Shown: in pieces, positions 1 to 6,643 of the stretch | Layout of the letters: every line of letters starts with the position of its first letter | How positions within the stretch are numbered: the first letter of the stretch is position 1 | DNA from: JACOYH01 sp964469735 | GTDB taxonomy: Bacteria > Patescibacteriota > Minisyncoccia > Minisyncoccales > MHMH01 | Assembly (NCBI GenBank): GCA_964469735.1 | Contig: CAYXYS010000012.1 | Span: forward strand, 1 to 12,773 | Length of the DNA: 12,773 nt | Reading direction: 5' to 3' | Position numbers and translations under genes: made by a program | Notes under the pieces: generated by a model | The model's input: only the letters and a program-made list of their open reading frames with translations | What the model was told of the DNA's origin: nothing | Database searches by the model: none

Positions 1-1353
1 CCAAATATATCTAGTTATAATGTACATGGCCATGGGCCTCAATCCCTCTTCCATGTCTCTTATCCCGAAAACCACCAAATTATTATCCATGTTTACGTTG
101 GATTGCTGGTTGAAGAAATTAGCGTAAGTTCCCTTGGTGAATTTTCTTACTCTCCTGACCAGTGATTCAGCTCCTTCCATGGTATTTAAAACTTGTTCCA
201 GGTCTGACATAACGGGCGGATCTATCTTAGAGAAATCAGAATTAGGGGTAATGTCTTTGGCTGCATAGGTTTCGGTGATAGCCCGGTCCATAATAGCGTC
301 TTCCTCGGCTGACAGCCCGCCCAGCATTAGGCGCATTAATCCAACCAAGTTTATTATATTAGACCTCAAAACGTCGGTCGGGTCTTCGTCTTCCCTGGGA
401 AGCGGCAAGCTAAAGGGATTGATGTGGTGAGGGCTGCTTAAAGACATACTAAAAAATGAACCGCCGGCGGCATTAGACAGGGATTGATACTCGTTTTCCG
501 GATCCAGCACGATAACGTTGACCCCTAACATCAGGTATCTGAGGATTTCCAGCTTCAAGGCGTAAGACTTTCCACTTCCAGCTGTTCCAAATACAGTCAT
601 ATTGGCGTTTTCCAGGGAGAACCTGTCAAACAGCACCAAGGAATTATTGTGCTGGTTTATTCCGTAAAGTATTCCCTCGTTGGAGCTTAAATCGGAAGAA
701 ACAAACGGGAATATGCTTGATAAGGGAGCCGTGTTCATAGATGAGTGGACGGCCAGCTGGTCTATGCAGTAGGGAGAGGTGGATAAAAACCCTTCTTTCT
801 GCTGATAGGTGGCGGGCTTAATATATATAAGCTTGGATTCTAGAATAGAGCGGAGAGTGGTTTCTATTTCCCCCAACTCGTTTTCAGAATTGGCGTAAAC
901 GGTTAAATAAAGGCCGACCATAAACATTCTTTCTTGGGCGGTCTGCAGTCTGTCTCTGAGCTCTTCAATGTCTCTGTAGGCGGTTTCCAGGGCCGGGTCT
1001 CTAATCAGCCCTTTTTCCTCTCTTTCCATTAATTCGGCCTGTATTTCCGTCACTCTTTTTCTTAACTGCTTTAAAATCAATCCGGCGTCGATGGGGTGGA
1101 CGAACAGAGATATGTCCATGGGAATATCTAAGTTGATTACCGGCGAAAACCAGGCGGCGCTTAGGTATCTTGGATAAGAAAAAATAAAGAAAGACTGGAC
1201 AAACCTCTCCCCTAACCTTAAGTGGGAAGGCTTTATCTCAATCGAAGATGGAGCGACTACATCTACCGCCCTTATCGTTTCGCCTTCAAATATCTTTTCT
1301 GGGATAGGCTCTCTCTTTTTTTTCTTTTTTCCGAGGAAAGGAATATTTACCAT
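1..1353 (-). CDS. virB4: VirB4/TraC-family T4SS ATPase, 3' end beyond window
   Basis: Cytoplasmic or inner-membrane ATPase that powers type IV secretion. The frame is open from ATG at 1353 to the left edge: 451 codons, C-terminus missing. Seen in the translation: a basic start (MVNIPFLGKKKKKRE), a long N-terminal region, then Walker A GTAGSGKS at residues about 256-263 (codons near 565-590) and, about 25 residues on, a VIVLDPENEY strand typical of VirB4 proteins. The visible part ends around VFGIRDMEEGLRPMAMY, which in this family lies before the Walker B and C-terminal motor segments. The start follows the TGA of the upstream gene (1357-1355) by one base, so the two are probably translationally coupled; ATG at 1358 is closed by a stop after three codons. 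Family assignment is firm. Whether the system exports DNA, takes it up or delivers protein cannot be told from this. Confidence 0.93.
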   Translation of the reverse strand, partial: MVNIPFLGKKKKKREPIPEKIFEGETIRAVDVVAPSSIEIKPSHLRLGERFVQSFFIFSYPRYLSAAWFSPVINLDIPMDISLFVHPIDAGLILKQLRKRVTEIQAELMEREEKGLIRDPALETAYRDIEELRDRLQTAQERMFMVGLYLTVYANSENELGEIETTLRSILESKLIYIKPATYQQKEGFLSTSPYCIDQLAVHSSMNTAPLSSIFPFVSSDLSSNEGILYGINQHNNSLVLFDRFSLENANMTVFGTAGSGKSYALKLEILRYLMLGVNVIVLDPENEYQSLSNAAGGSFFSMSLSSPHHINPFSLPLPREDEDPTDVLRSNIINLVGLMRLMLGGLSAEEDAIMDRAITETYAAKDITPNSDFSKIDPPVMSDLEQVLNTMEGAESLVRRVRKFTKGTYANFFNQQSNVNMDNNLVVFGIRDMEEGLRPMAMYIITRYIW

Positions 1354-1354
1354 A

Positions 1355-1987
1355 TCATTTAGACAATTCCGGAGGAACTTCCGGATAATAACCCACTTCG
1401 GCTTGTTTGGGGTGGTGAAGGCTCCAGAAAAGCTCTATCAGTTCGGGGGTGGTCAGGGGCATTGCCTGCAGGCCGCACCTTCTCAATCCCAGGGCCACGA
1501 ATTCCATTCTTTGCCATAGTTGCTGTTTTATCATCTGGAATCTTTCTTCCGTAAGAGCCGGCACTCCTTTGCTTTTTATCAGCTGGGTGGCTGAAGTTCC
1601 CTCGGCTTCCAGTATTGTGAAGGGGATGACCACAAAAAAGGTTTTTGCCATTATAGTTCCTGCCGATACCAGCTCACCAATAAACTGCCGGTATCCTTGC
1701 ACCTGGACTCTTAATAGATCGTTGGGCTGCTTGTTTTCCAGCTCTTTAAGCTTATCGAGATATCCTGTGATATTCAGCTTTCTCGATTGGATGATTATTT
1801 GGACCGAAAAATCTAAAGAGTTAAGAAAATCCTGGAATTGGGCGATTATTGCCCGTTGTTCTTCGTCGGATTTTAAAGCGAAGTTAATAGAGGAGACCAT
1901 CATTATTCCCCTCAGCGCCTTGTTTTTCAGAATAATCACTCCTTCCCTAATTTGGTCTATTTCTAAGAAATCTTGAGTTGAGGCCAT
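1355..1987 (-). CDS. TraC-like domain protein (VirB4 N-terminal-like partner)
   Basis: 210-residue soluble protein between prgI and virB4. Its sequence (MASTQDFLEIDQIREGVIIL at the start, then SSINFALKSDEEQ, a LNSLDFSVQIIIQSRKLNI strand, and a C-terminal helix ending in TTPELIELFWSLHHP) resembles the N-terminal, pre-motor domain of TraC/VirB4 ATPases. It has no Walker motif. In Patescibacterial T4SS clusters this domain commonly sits as a separate gene between PrgI and VirB4, the order seen here. The ATG overlaps the prgI stop by one base (TAATG), and the TGA is one base from the virB4 ATG, so the three genes are surely one transcript. The likely role is a membrane-proximal adaptor or partner of VirB4; this is inferred from position and similarity. 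Confidence 0.85.
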   Translation of the reverse strand: MASTQDFLEIDQIREGVIILKNKALRGIMMVSSINFALKSDEEQRAIIAQFQDFLNSLDFSVQIIIQSRKLNITGYLDKLKELENKQPNDLLRVQVQGYRQFIGELVSAGTIMAKTFFVVIPFTILEAEGTSATQLIKSKGVPALTEERFQMIKQQLWQRMEFVALGLRRCGLQAMPLTTPELIELFWSLHHPKQAEVGYYPEVPPELSK

Positions 1988-2403
1988 TATTGTTTTCCTT
2001 TAGTTTCTATTTGGGTTGATAAATCTTTCAAATGGCTTTTTCCTACGATGGTGGGCGTCGGAGTTTCTTTGATTTCTCCTGGTCTGGGCTTGGTTTCTTT
2101 CATTAGCTTAGGCGGAGGCCCAACCTTCTTTTTCCAGAGATAGAGTTTGGGAGATAAGGAAAAGTTAAAAAAGTTTTTCAGCACTATTGGCAGCGGCTTG
2201 CCGTCTATTTGGACGAACGCTAAAGCAGCGCCTCCTCCTACAAGGATAATGGTAGCTACGAGAAATATCTGAAAAGGAACGGTGAAGTAAAGGATAAAAG
2301 CGGTGGCTGCGGCAACTCCTATAAATATGAATTGCTGGAAAGTGAGAGGCCCGACAACTTTGGGTTTGTGCTCAATGAATTTAGGAACGGTAAACTGGTC
2401 CAT
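1987..2403 (-). CDS. prgI: PrgI family T4SS inner-membrane protein
   Basis: 138-residue protein starting MDQFTVPKFIE, the characteristic opening of PrgI proteins (a small VirB3-like partner of VirB4 in Gram-positive and CPR T4SS). Two adjacent membrane helices at about residues 23-42 and 44-63 are followed by the conserved cytoplasmic segment IDGKPLPIVLKNFFNFSLSPKLYLWKK and a Lys/Pro-rich tail. An upstream in-frame GTG at 2415 would add four residues, but those codons lie in the terminal repeat of the neighbouring element and do not match the family start, so ATG 2403 is chosen. No clear Shine-Dalgarno precedes it: the bases just upstream are the repeat. The ATG itself is part of the 4-bp duplication made by that insertion. 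The GIY-YIG gene ends 15 bases upstream, so expression may depend on readthrough and coupling. Confidence 0.9.
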   Translation of the reverse strand: MDQFTVPKFIEHKPKVVGPLTFQQFIFIGVAAATAFILYFTVPFQIFLVATIILVGGGAALAFVQIDGKPLPIVLKNFFNFSLSPKLYLWKKKVGPPPKLMKETKPRPGEIKETPTPTIVGKSHLKDLSTQIETKGKQ

Positions 2404-2404
2404 A

Positions 2405-2418
2405 CCCCGTACCACAGC
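2405..2418 (+). repeat. Terminal inverted repeat of GIY-YIG element (left)
   Basis: CCCCGTACCACAGC. It pairs perfectly with 2702-2715 on the other strand and is preceded by the direct repeat CATA (2401-2404). On the minus strand it ends one base before the prgI ATG and contains an in-frame GTG (2415). Confidence 0.85.
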
Positions 2419-2718
2419 TCAAAATTTAACATTGTTTTTTGAGGCGTAGTATGATTTTAGTCTTTTAGTGATAAATCTTCGGCCTTTAGTTTGTTTTAAA
2501 AAATGCTCTCGTCTTTTGGCGTCTTCCTCATTCAGGCATACTTCACAATATATTAATTTGAATGGCAATCTCGGCGCTGTTGAAAAAGATTTACCTTGGT
2601 TATGTTCTCTTAGTCTCTTTCGCAGGTTGACCGTATAACCCGCATATCTTTTATGGTCTTTAAGGCTTTCCAAAACATAGGTGTAGTGAAACTTATCCGC
2701 GGCTGTGGTACGGGGCAT
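2419..2718 (-). CDS. Small GIY-YIG nuclease domain protein
   Basis: 99-residue single-domain GIY-YIG protein of the short UvrC-N-like/UPF0213-like type. Visible motifs: YVL (residues 14-16, the GIY position), YAG (25-27, the YIG position), LRKRLREHN (32-40) with the expected Arg and His, and the Glu of AKRREHFLK (E71), so the active site looks complete. Family members make metal-dependent single-strand cuts in DNA and include free-standing homing-type nucleases; many small ones have no known job. It lies inside the T4SS operon, 3 bases after the upstream stop. It fills a repeat-bounded element, and its ATG comes from the flanking duplication. No internal Met exists and the core begins near residue 11, so this start is the natural one. 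It could be selfish cargo, the agent of the element's movement, or co-opted for DNA processing by the T4SS. Confidence 0.93.
   Translation of the reverse strand: MPRTTAADKFHYTYVLESLKDHKRYAGYTVNLRKRLREHNQGKSFSTAPRLPFKLIYCEVCLNEEDAKRREHFLKQTKGRRFITKRLKSYYASKNNVKF
2702..2715 (-). repeat. Terminal inverted repeat of GIY-YIG element (right)
   Basis: Plus-strand GCTGTGGTACGGGG, the inverse of 2405-2418 with no mismatch, followed by the direct repeat CATA (2716-2719). Read on the minus strand it encodes residues 2-6 (PRTTA, last base shared) of the GIY-YIG protein, so the repeat is also coding sequence. Confidence 0.85.
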
Positions 2719-2721
2719 ATT

Positions 2722-3153
2722 TTATTCTATCTTTTCTCGATAAGTGTCTTTCCCTTTTGGGGGTTGTTTAGTCTTCTTTTCTTGATCAGCGGTTTCTTGA
2801 GGTAGGGGTTGAGGTTCCTTATGGGGTTCTTCTTCTTTTTTGGGGTTAGCTTCATAAAATTCGCTTAACTCTTCTTTTATCTGAGAGAATACAGATTGGT
2901 TGATTTCTTGCGCTATATTATTCGCCAACTCGGCTTCTATCCCCACTTCTCTTTCTAGAGAGCTTGCCAAAGAATCGGGTGGAAGTTTACCCAAAAGAAC
3001 TAATCCAACCCGATAAGCTACGTCTTCGATTTTTTTCTCATCTTCTAAATTGTTTTTTTCGCATATATCCGAAATTAAGGAAGAGGTCTCTTCAGCAGAA
3101 ATTATTTCGACAACCTTTTCTGAAATCATTTTTGGTTCTTCGTTGTTGGCCAT
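2722..3153 (-). CDS. Hypothetical helical protein in T4SS operon
   Basis: 143 residues, no membrane segment or signal peptide. The first ~100 residues are predominantly helical and acidic, with a pattern (VAYRVGLVLLGKLPPDSL, then LASSLEREVGIEAELANNIAQEINQSVFSQI) that resembles short hypothetical proteins often found in Patescibacterial T4SS or competence clusters. The last ~40 residues are a charged, disordered Glu/Lys/Pro/Gln tail. It follows the VirB6-like gene by 12 bases and precedes the GIY-YIG insertion by 3 bases; before that insertion it would have abutted prgI. No Shine-Dalgarno is obvious. A cytoplasmic adaptor or chaperone-like role at the secretion channel is possible but is only a guess from position. 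Confidence 0.8.
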   Translation of the reverse strand: MANNEEPKMISEKVVEIISAEETSSLISDICEKNNLEDEKKIEDVAYRVGLVLLGKLPPDSLASSLEREVGIEAELANNIAQEINQSVFSQIKEELSEFYEANPKKEEEPHKEPQPLPQETADQEKKTKQPPKGKDTYREKIE

Positions 3154-3165
3154 GAATCAGCTATT

Positions 3166-4545
3166 TTAACTTTTTTTAGATTCGTCTTTCTTGGGCGGTT
3201 TTACGGCAGATTTCCAAATTTGGCCGGCATCTTGGCTTATAGCTTTTTTGAGACCGGAAGCGGAAGCTCTCATTTTAGGCCCAGCTGGAGTCCACTCTCC
3301 CCAATGGCGAGTAGCTTCTTTGAAGGCATCTTTTCTTGTGAATCCCATACCTCTCGCTAGCCTATAAGTAGAAATAGGTTCTTCTTTGGGTAGGGGTGGC
3401 TTGTAACGGCGCCATGTCCGGGAGGGTCTAGGAACAGGGCGAGAAATAGCGGTGCCAAATGCTTTTTTTCTATCCATGCCCATCCTTCGGGCTGCCTGGT
3501 ATGTTCGCGTAGTTTTCCCTGGGGTTTTAGCTAATCCCTTTACTGTCCCTCCGACGGTTTTAAGGTACCGCTTGCCAATTATTTTTCCTCCGGTTAATGT
3601 GGCACGTTGCCCGCCCTTAATAATACTGCTCGCACCTTGAGGGCTAAACGTAATAGACAAGAATAGACCGATAAATAAGAAGGCGATAGAAATAAAATAA
3701 GGGAGTATTCCTCCTATTATAGGGGCTAGCCCCGGAGCATTAGCTATTTCCTCCATTGAACCACTCAAGAAATTATTTGAAGAAGCGATGCGTATAAAAT
3801 GGTCGCCTAAATATAGAAAAAATGCAGCGATTATTCCCACTATAGACCACTGTATAAATTGTTTCCACCACATTGTCCAAATTTGTCTCGTGGCCGGCAA
3901 TATATAAGAAGCGAAAGCAAACGGAGAAAGAATGACCAAAGTCCATATCGCCAGATAGCGGAAGATGAACAAGAAAGCGAATAGCGCATATACTATCGTA
4001 GCCATCAAGTTGAATCCCATCAATATTATACTGGCTGCGGCCGCTGCTATATTCTTTGTTGGATTCCAGAAATCCCCTAAATCAAAAAATACCGACATAT
4101 TGGACCACTGGCTAGTCGCATAATTAGCAAAAGAGGTGCTGCCTGCAAACCCCCCCTTTAAAAAGAAGTTCATTACGATATTACTGGCGTCAACGATGAG
4201 TCCCAGGATTACCGGGGTGAAATTTATTAAAAGAGCTATTATAACCAATGTCGGCAGCGCTTTTTGGGCTTGGTAGCCCGTTCTTCTTAAGGCGGTTCCT
4301 AGCCCTATAGCTATCAGTGCTATTACAAAGAAAATATTAGTAAGATCCCTTGTCAGCGTCCAGCCGATTTCTATAAAGGGATTGTCTAGTTGAGTATAAG
4401 AAAGAGAAATAAATTCATCGGAGGTTACCCAATTAAACAATAAAACAGATACCCCTAAAAATGCTCCGGTTATAGTGCCGCCGATATTGGCAATTAGGCC
4501 GAATAATTTAGCGAAGATACTAGCAAGTCCTCCGAGAAAATCCAT
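3166..4545 (-). CDS. VirB6/TrbL-like polytopic T4SS membrane protein
   Basis: 459 residues, first gene of the T4SS operon. At least six hydrophobic spans are visible (about 11-40, 69-87, 98-120, 166-196, 198-218, 232-247, 276-300). They include the stretch RYLAIWTLVILSPFAFASYILP, which resembles the core of TrbL/VirB6-type channel proteins, followed by a TMWWKQFIQWS segment. Residues ~305-459 form a basic, Pro-rich cytoplasmic tail with two copies of a motif (TYxxARxMG then RKxAFxxAxxR) at 348-369 and 393-413. The product probably forms the inner-membrane conduit with PrgI and VirB4. The ATG (4545) has no good Shine-Dalgarno; a TATAAT box lies 26 bases upstream. Family placement rests on topology and context, so the exact subfamily is uncertain. 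Confidence 0.85.
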   Translation of the reverse strand: MDFLGGLASIFAKLFGLIANIGGTITGAFLGVSVLLFNWVTSDEFISLSYTQLDNPFIEIGWTLTRDLTNIFFVIALIAIGLGTALRRTGYQAQKALPTLVIIALLINFTPVILGLIVDASNIVMNFFLKGGFAGSTSFANYATSQWSNMSVFFDLGDFWNPTKNIAAAAASIILMGFNLMATIVYALFAFLFIFRYLAIWTLVILSPFAFASYILPATRQIWTMWWKQFIQWSIVGIIAAFFLYLGDHFIRIASSNNFLSGSMEEIANAPGLAPIIGGILPYFISIAFLFIGLFLSITFSPQGASSIIKGGQRATLTGGKIIGKRYLKTVGGTVKGLAKTPGKTTRTYQAARRMGMDRKKAFGTAISRPVPRPSRTWRRYKPPLPKEEPISTYRLARGMGFTRKDAFKEATRHWGEWTPAGPKMRASASGLKKAISQDAGQIWKSAVKPPKKDESKKS

Positions 4546-4571
4546 AATTGGATAAATTTAATTACAAGTTT

Positions 4572-4582
4572 ATTATACTATA
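4572..4582 (-). promoter_or_regulatory. Putative -10 region of the T4SS operon
   Basis: On the minus strand TATAAT (4577-4572) lies 26 bases before the ATG of the VirB6-like gene, giving a leader of about 20 bases. An overlapping TATAGT (4582-4577) has a weak TTGCTG box (4606-4601) 18 bases upstream. The -35 match is poor in either case. The region also serves the divergent pilin-domain gene. Confidence 0.5.
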
Positions 4583-4612
4583 CCACAAAAGACAATAAAA
4601 CAGCAAAAGCAT

Positions 4613-4640
4613 TGGTAAAAGGGGTACAATTTGTTATTAT
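4613..4640 (+). promoter_or_regulatory. Putative promoter giving leaderless mRNA for the 653-aa protein
   Basis: TTGGTA (4613-4618), 16 bases, TATTAT (4635-4640), then only six bases to the ATG at 4647. The usual -10 to +1 distance would put the transcript start at or next to the ATG, and no Shine-Dalgarno is present. Confidence 0.4.
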
Positions 4641-4646
4641 TTAAAT

Positions 4647-6608
4647 ATGAAAAGGCTCCCATACCAAAAGATGGTGATTATCGGACTTTTAGTTCTTTTA
4701 TCTTTTATAACAACCTCCCTCGTTTTTGCTCAAAGAGGCCTAGAAGTAGATTATCCGGAAATTAGTGGGGTTTCTTTAGACGAAACCACTATTACGCTCC
4801 CTCAATATGTTAAATATATTTTTAATTTTTCTTTAGGAATATCAGGAATAGTAGCTTTTATACTTTTAGTTTCCGGCGGTTTACGGTACTTAACTTCAGC
4901 GGGAGACCCGGCAAAACAAGGCGACTCCAAAAAGCAGATTTGGGCCGCCTTCCTAGGCTTGGCAGTCCTGTTCGGTTCATATTTGATACTAACAACCATA
5001 AATCCTCAATTAGTAGTGCTCAGCAGTCCAGAGAGGGTGATTTTTCCTGAACAGCCTATAATTGAAGTGGAACCGGAAGAACCACCGATTCTTCATTATA
5101 AGGAAATTCCAATGGGAGGCCTTATAGAAGAATTATTTTTAGAGGAGAGGTTGGCTGAAATTGAAGAGATTCTGAAAAACATTCAAGAAGTTTCAGAAGA
5201 GGTGAAAGATAAAAGCCAAGAGCTTCGCGGTTTAACCGCCGGTTGTACTTGTTCTAGGACCTCTCCGACCTGCGCGGGTGAGTGCAGTGGTGGATATTGT
5301 GCAGGAGACCCTTGTCCGGTAAGAGGCGAAATCGATTCCAGGAGAGAGGATATTACCGAAGAATTAGACAAAGAAGAGGGTTTAAAATACTGGCAAGAGG
5401 AACTTGACGTTGTAATTAACGGATCACCAGACGAGCCAGAGAGGCTAGGATTTAGAAAGATATACGAAGACCTTTTAGAGGCCGAGGCAATCATTAAGAG
5501 TTGTTCTCTTGCGTTGAGCGAGAATGGCGAATCTCAAATTCTTTTGGGCTATAACAGTTTTGGACAGTATAGGCAAAGGCTGGAAGACGATGAAGAAATA
5601 TCCGGGGCTGAACCTCAATATCCCTTCGATTATATAAGATCGGATAATACTTATCGTTTGGATAATTTCTATTGCAGCGAGATATTTTATTCCACAACCA
5701 TTGAAGATTTAGACCTGGGAGACGAAGGGGGGGTCGTATTTATTCCCGATGGACAGCAAAGAACGGTTTGCGAACCAGAAATAGTTATAGGTGAAGCGGT
5801 AGATAACGCTGAAGAGCTGGCTAAAAGCATATTAGAAGAGCTGGATAGCGCGAACGATAATGCGAAACAGGAAATAACCAACGCAGAAAGCCTAGTTCAA
5901 ACCGCCAATCCCAGCAGTTGCGTAGCGTCTAACTGCCACACAGAATGTATTTGGGTTGAACAGACCTGTTGTGAGCCGTGTCCCGAAGAAGAGGGAGATG
6001 ACGGAGGAGAAGGAGGAGAAGGAGGAGAAGGAGGAGAAGGAGGAGACGGAGGAGACGGAGGAGACGGAGGAGACGGAGGAGACGGAGGAGAAGCCAGCTT
6101 ATTGGATAGATTTTTATTGGGTTGGCTTAAAATTCCCGTAGCTTACGCTCAATGTTGTTGGGACTGCAGCTACTGCGACATATTACCCTGTACTGGCAAT
6201 ACTTGTCCCGGGGACGCTCCCAAGAATGGCCTAATTAATGGTTTTGTCTCTGGAATAACGAATAATCATAGCCAAATTATCCTTTCTAAAAAAGAAACAG
6301 CCAGGCTTATTGACGGTTCCGAATTAGAAGAAAGACTCAGGATCTCGGATATTTTTGAAAAATTGGATATTTCCCAGGCACGGTTGGGGAATTGCTATAA
6401 TACAGAAGAAACACAAAGAAAGGCGCTTTTAGGGGAAGAGAGGGTAATTTGGAAGCAATTATATAGCTGCTCTTCTTTTATTACTGCCAATGAATGGTAC
6501 AACTTTTATGACCAGGAAGACAATTTAATACTCGACTGCTACGGCCCCACATCGCAGGACCCGGCTCGTTTCGATAATTATTTTTGCTGTTCATTTGAAA
6601 TTTTTTAA
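4647..6608 (+). CDS. T4SS pilin-domain protein with large Cys-rich extracellular region
   Basis: 653 residues, divergent from the T4SS operon. Order: signal peptide (1-28, cleavage near VFA-Q); a two-helix pilin module (about 52-118) with the hallmark YVKYIFNFSL, GGLRYLTSAGDP and LILTTINPQL strings, matching the T4SS-pilin family frequent in CPR; an acidic coiled-coil-like stretch (~157-194); a Cys cluster (200-223); a long mixed region (~225-420); a second Cys cluster; a (GGE)4(GGD)5GGE linker (453-482); a hydrophobic stretch ending AYAQ (499-502) that looks like a signal-peptidase site; and a third Cys-rich domain to the C-terminus. The pilin module is shared with the next gene. It is probably a surface-exposed T4SS component or adhesin with many disulfides. 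The C-terminal domains match nothing I recognise. Confidence 0.88.
   Translation: MKRLPYQKMVIIGLLVLLSFITTSLVFAQRGLEVDYPEISGVSLDETTITLPQYVKYIFNFSLGISGIVAFILLVSGGLRYLTSAGDPAKQGDSKKQIWAAFLGLAVLFGSYLILTTINPQLVVLSSPERVIFPEQPIIEVEPEEPPILHYKEIPMGGLIEELFLEERLAEIEEILKNIQEVSEEVKDKSQELRGLTAGCTCSRTSPTCAGECSGGYCAGDPCPVRGEIDSRREDITEELDKEEGLKYWQEELDVVINGSPDEPERLGFRKIYEDLLEAEAIIKSCSLALSENGESQILLGYNSFGQYRQRLEDDEEISGAEPQYPFDYIRSDNTYRLDNFYCSEIFYSTTIEDLDLGDEGGVVFIPDGQQRTVCEPEIVIGEAVDNAEELAKSILEELDSANDNAKQEITNAESLVQTANPSSCVASNCHTECIWVEQTCCEPCPEEEGDDGGEGGEGGEGGEGGDGGDGGDGGDGGDGGEASLLDRFLLGWLKIPVAYAQCCWDCSYCDILPCTGNTCPGDAPKNGLINGFVSGITNNHSQIILSKKETARLIDGSELEERLRISDIFEKLDISQARLGNCYNTEETQRKALLGEERVIWKQLYSCSSFITANEWYNFYDQEDNLILDCYGPTSQDPARFDNYFCCSFEIF
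6003..6092 (+). repeat. Ten 9-bp tandem repeats encoding GGE/GGD
   Basis: Perfect tandem array inside the 653-residue gene: four GGAGGAGAA, five GGAGGAGAC and a final GGAGGAGAA, 90 bp without interruption. The unit is a multiple of three, so copy-number slippage would change linker length but not frame. It encodes residues 453-482, a flexible acidic Gly-rich spacer between two Cys-rich parts. Confidence 0.95.
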
Positions 6609-6643
6609 TAATTCGGAATTGTGATATTATTAAACTATAACCT

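Larger units (their letters stand above)
2405..2715. mobile_element. 311-bp TIR-flanked element carrying a GIY-YIG nuclease gene
   Basis: The left end CCCCGTACCACAGC (2405-2418) is exactly repeated in inverse at the right end, GCTGTGGTACGGGG (2702-2715). Directly outside both ends lies the same 4-base word CATA (2401-2404 and 2716-2719), as expected for a target-site duplication. Removing the element and one CATA restores a neat operon junction: stop of the hypothetical gene, three bases, then ATG of prgI. The inside is almost wholly one ORF: the GIY-YIG gene starts in the flanking duplication (TATG on the minus strand) and its TGA touches the inner edge of the other repeat. No transposase of a known family is present. 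It may move by the encoded nuclease, be mobilised in trans, or be an old immobile insertion. The repeat pattern is seen; mobility is inferred. Confidence 0.72.

Noticed and set aside
1449..1976. 175-codon plus-strand ORF opposite the TraC-like gene
   Set aside because: It is the antisense shadow of a gene with clear family features and operon overlaps; its translation has no domain-like pattern.
5956..6141. Alternative-frame ORF with EEK/EET repeats
   Set aside because: A by-product of the 9-bp repeat read in another frame; the GGE/GGD frame continues through the whole secreted protein.
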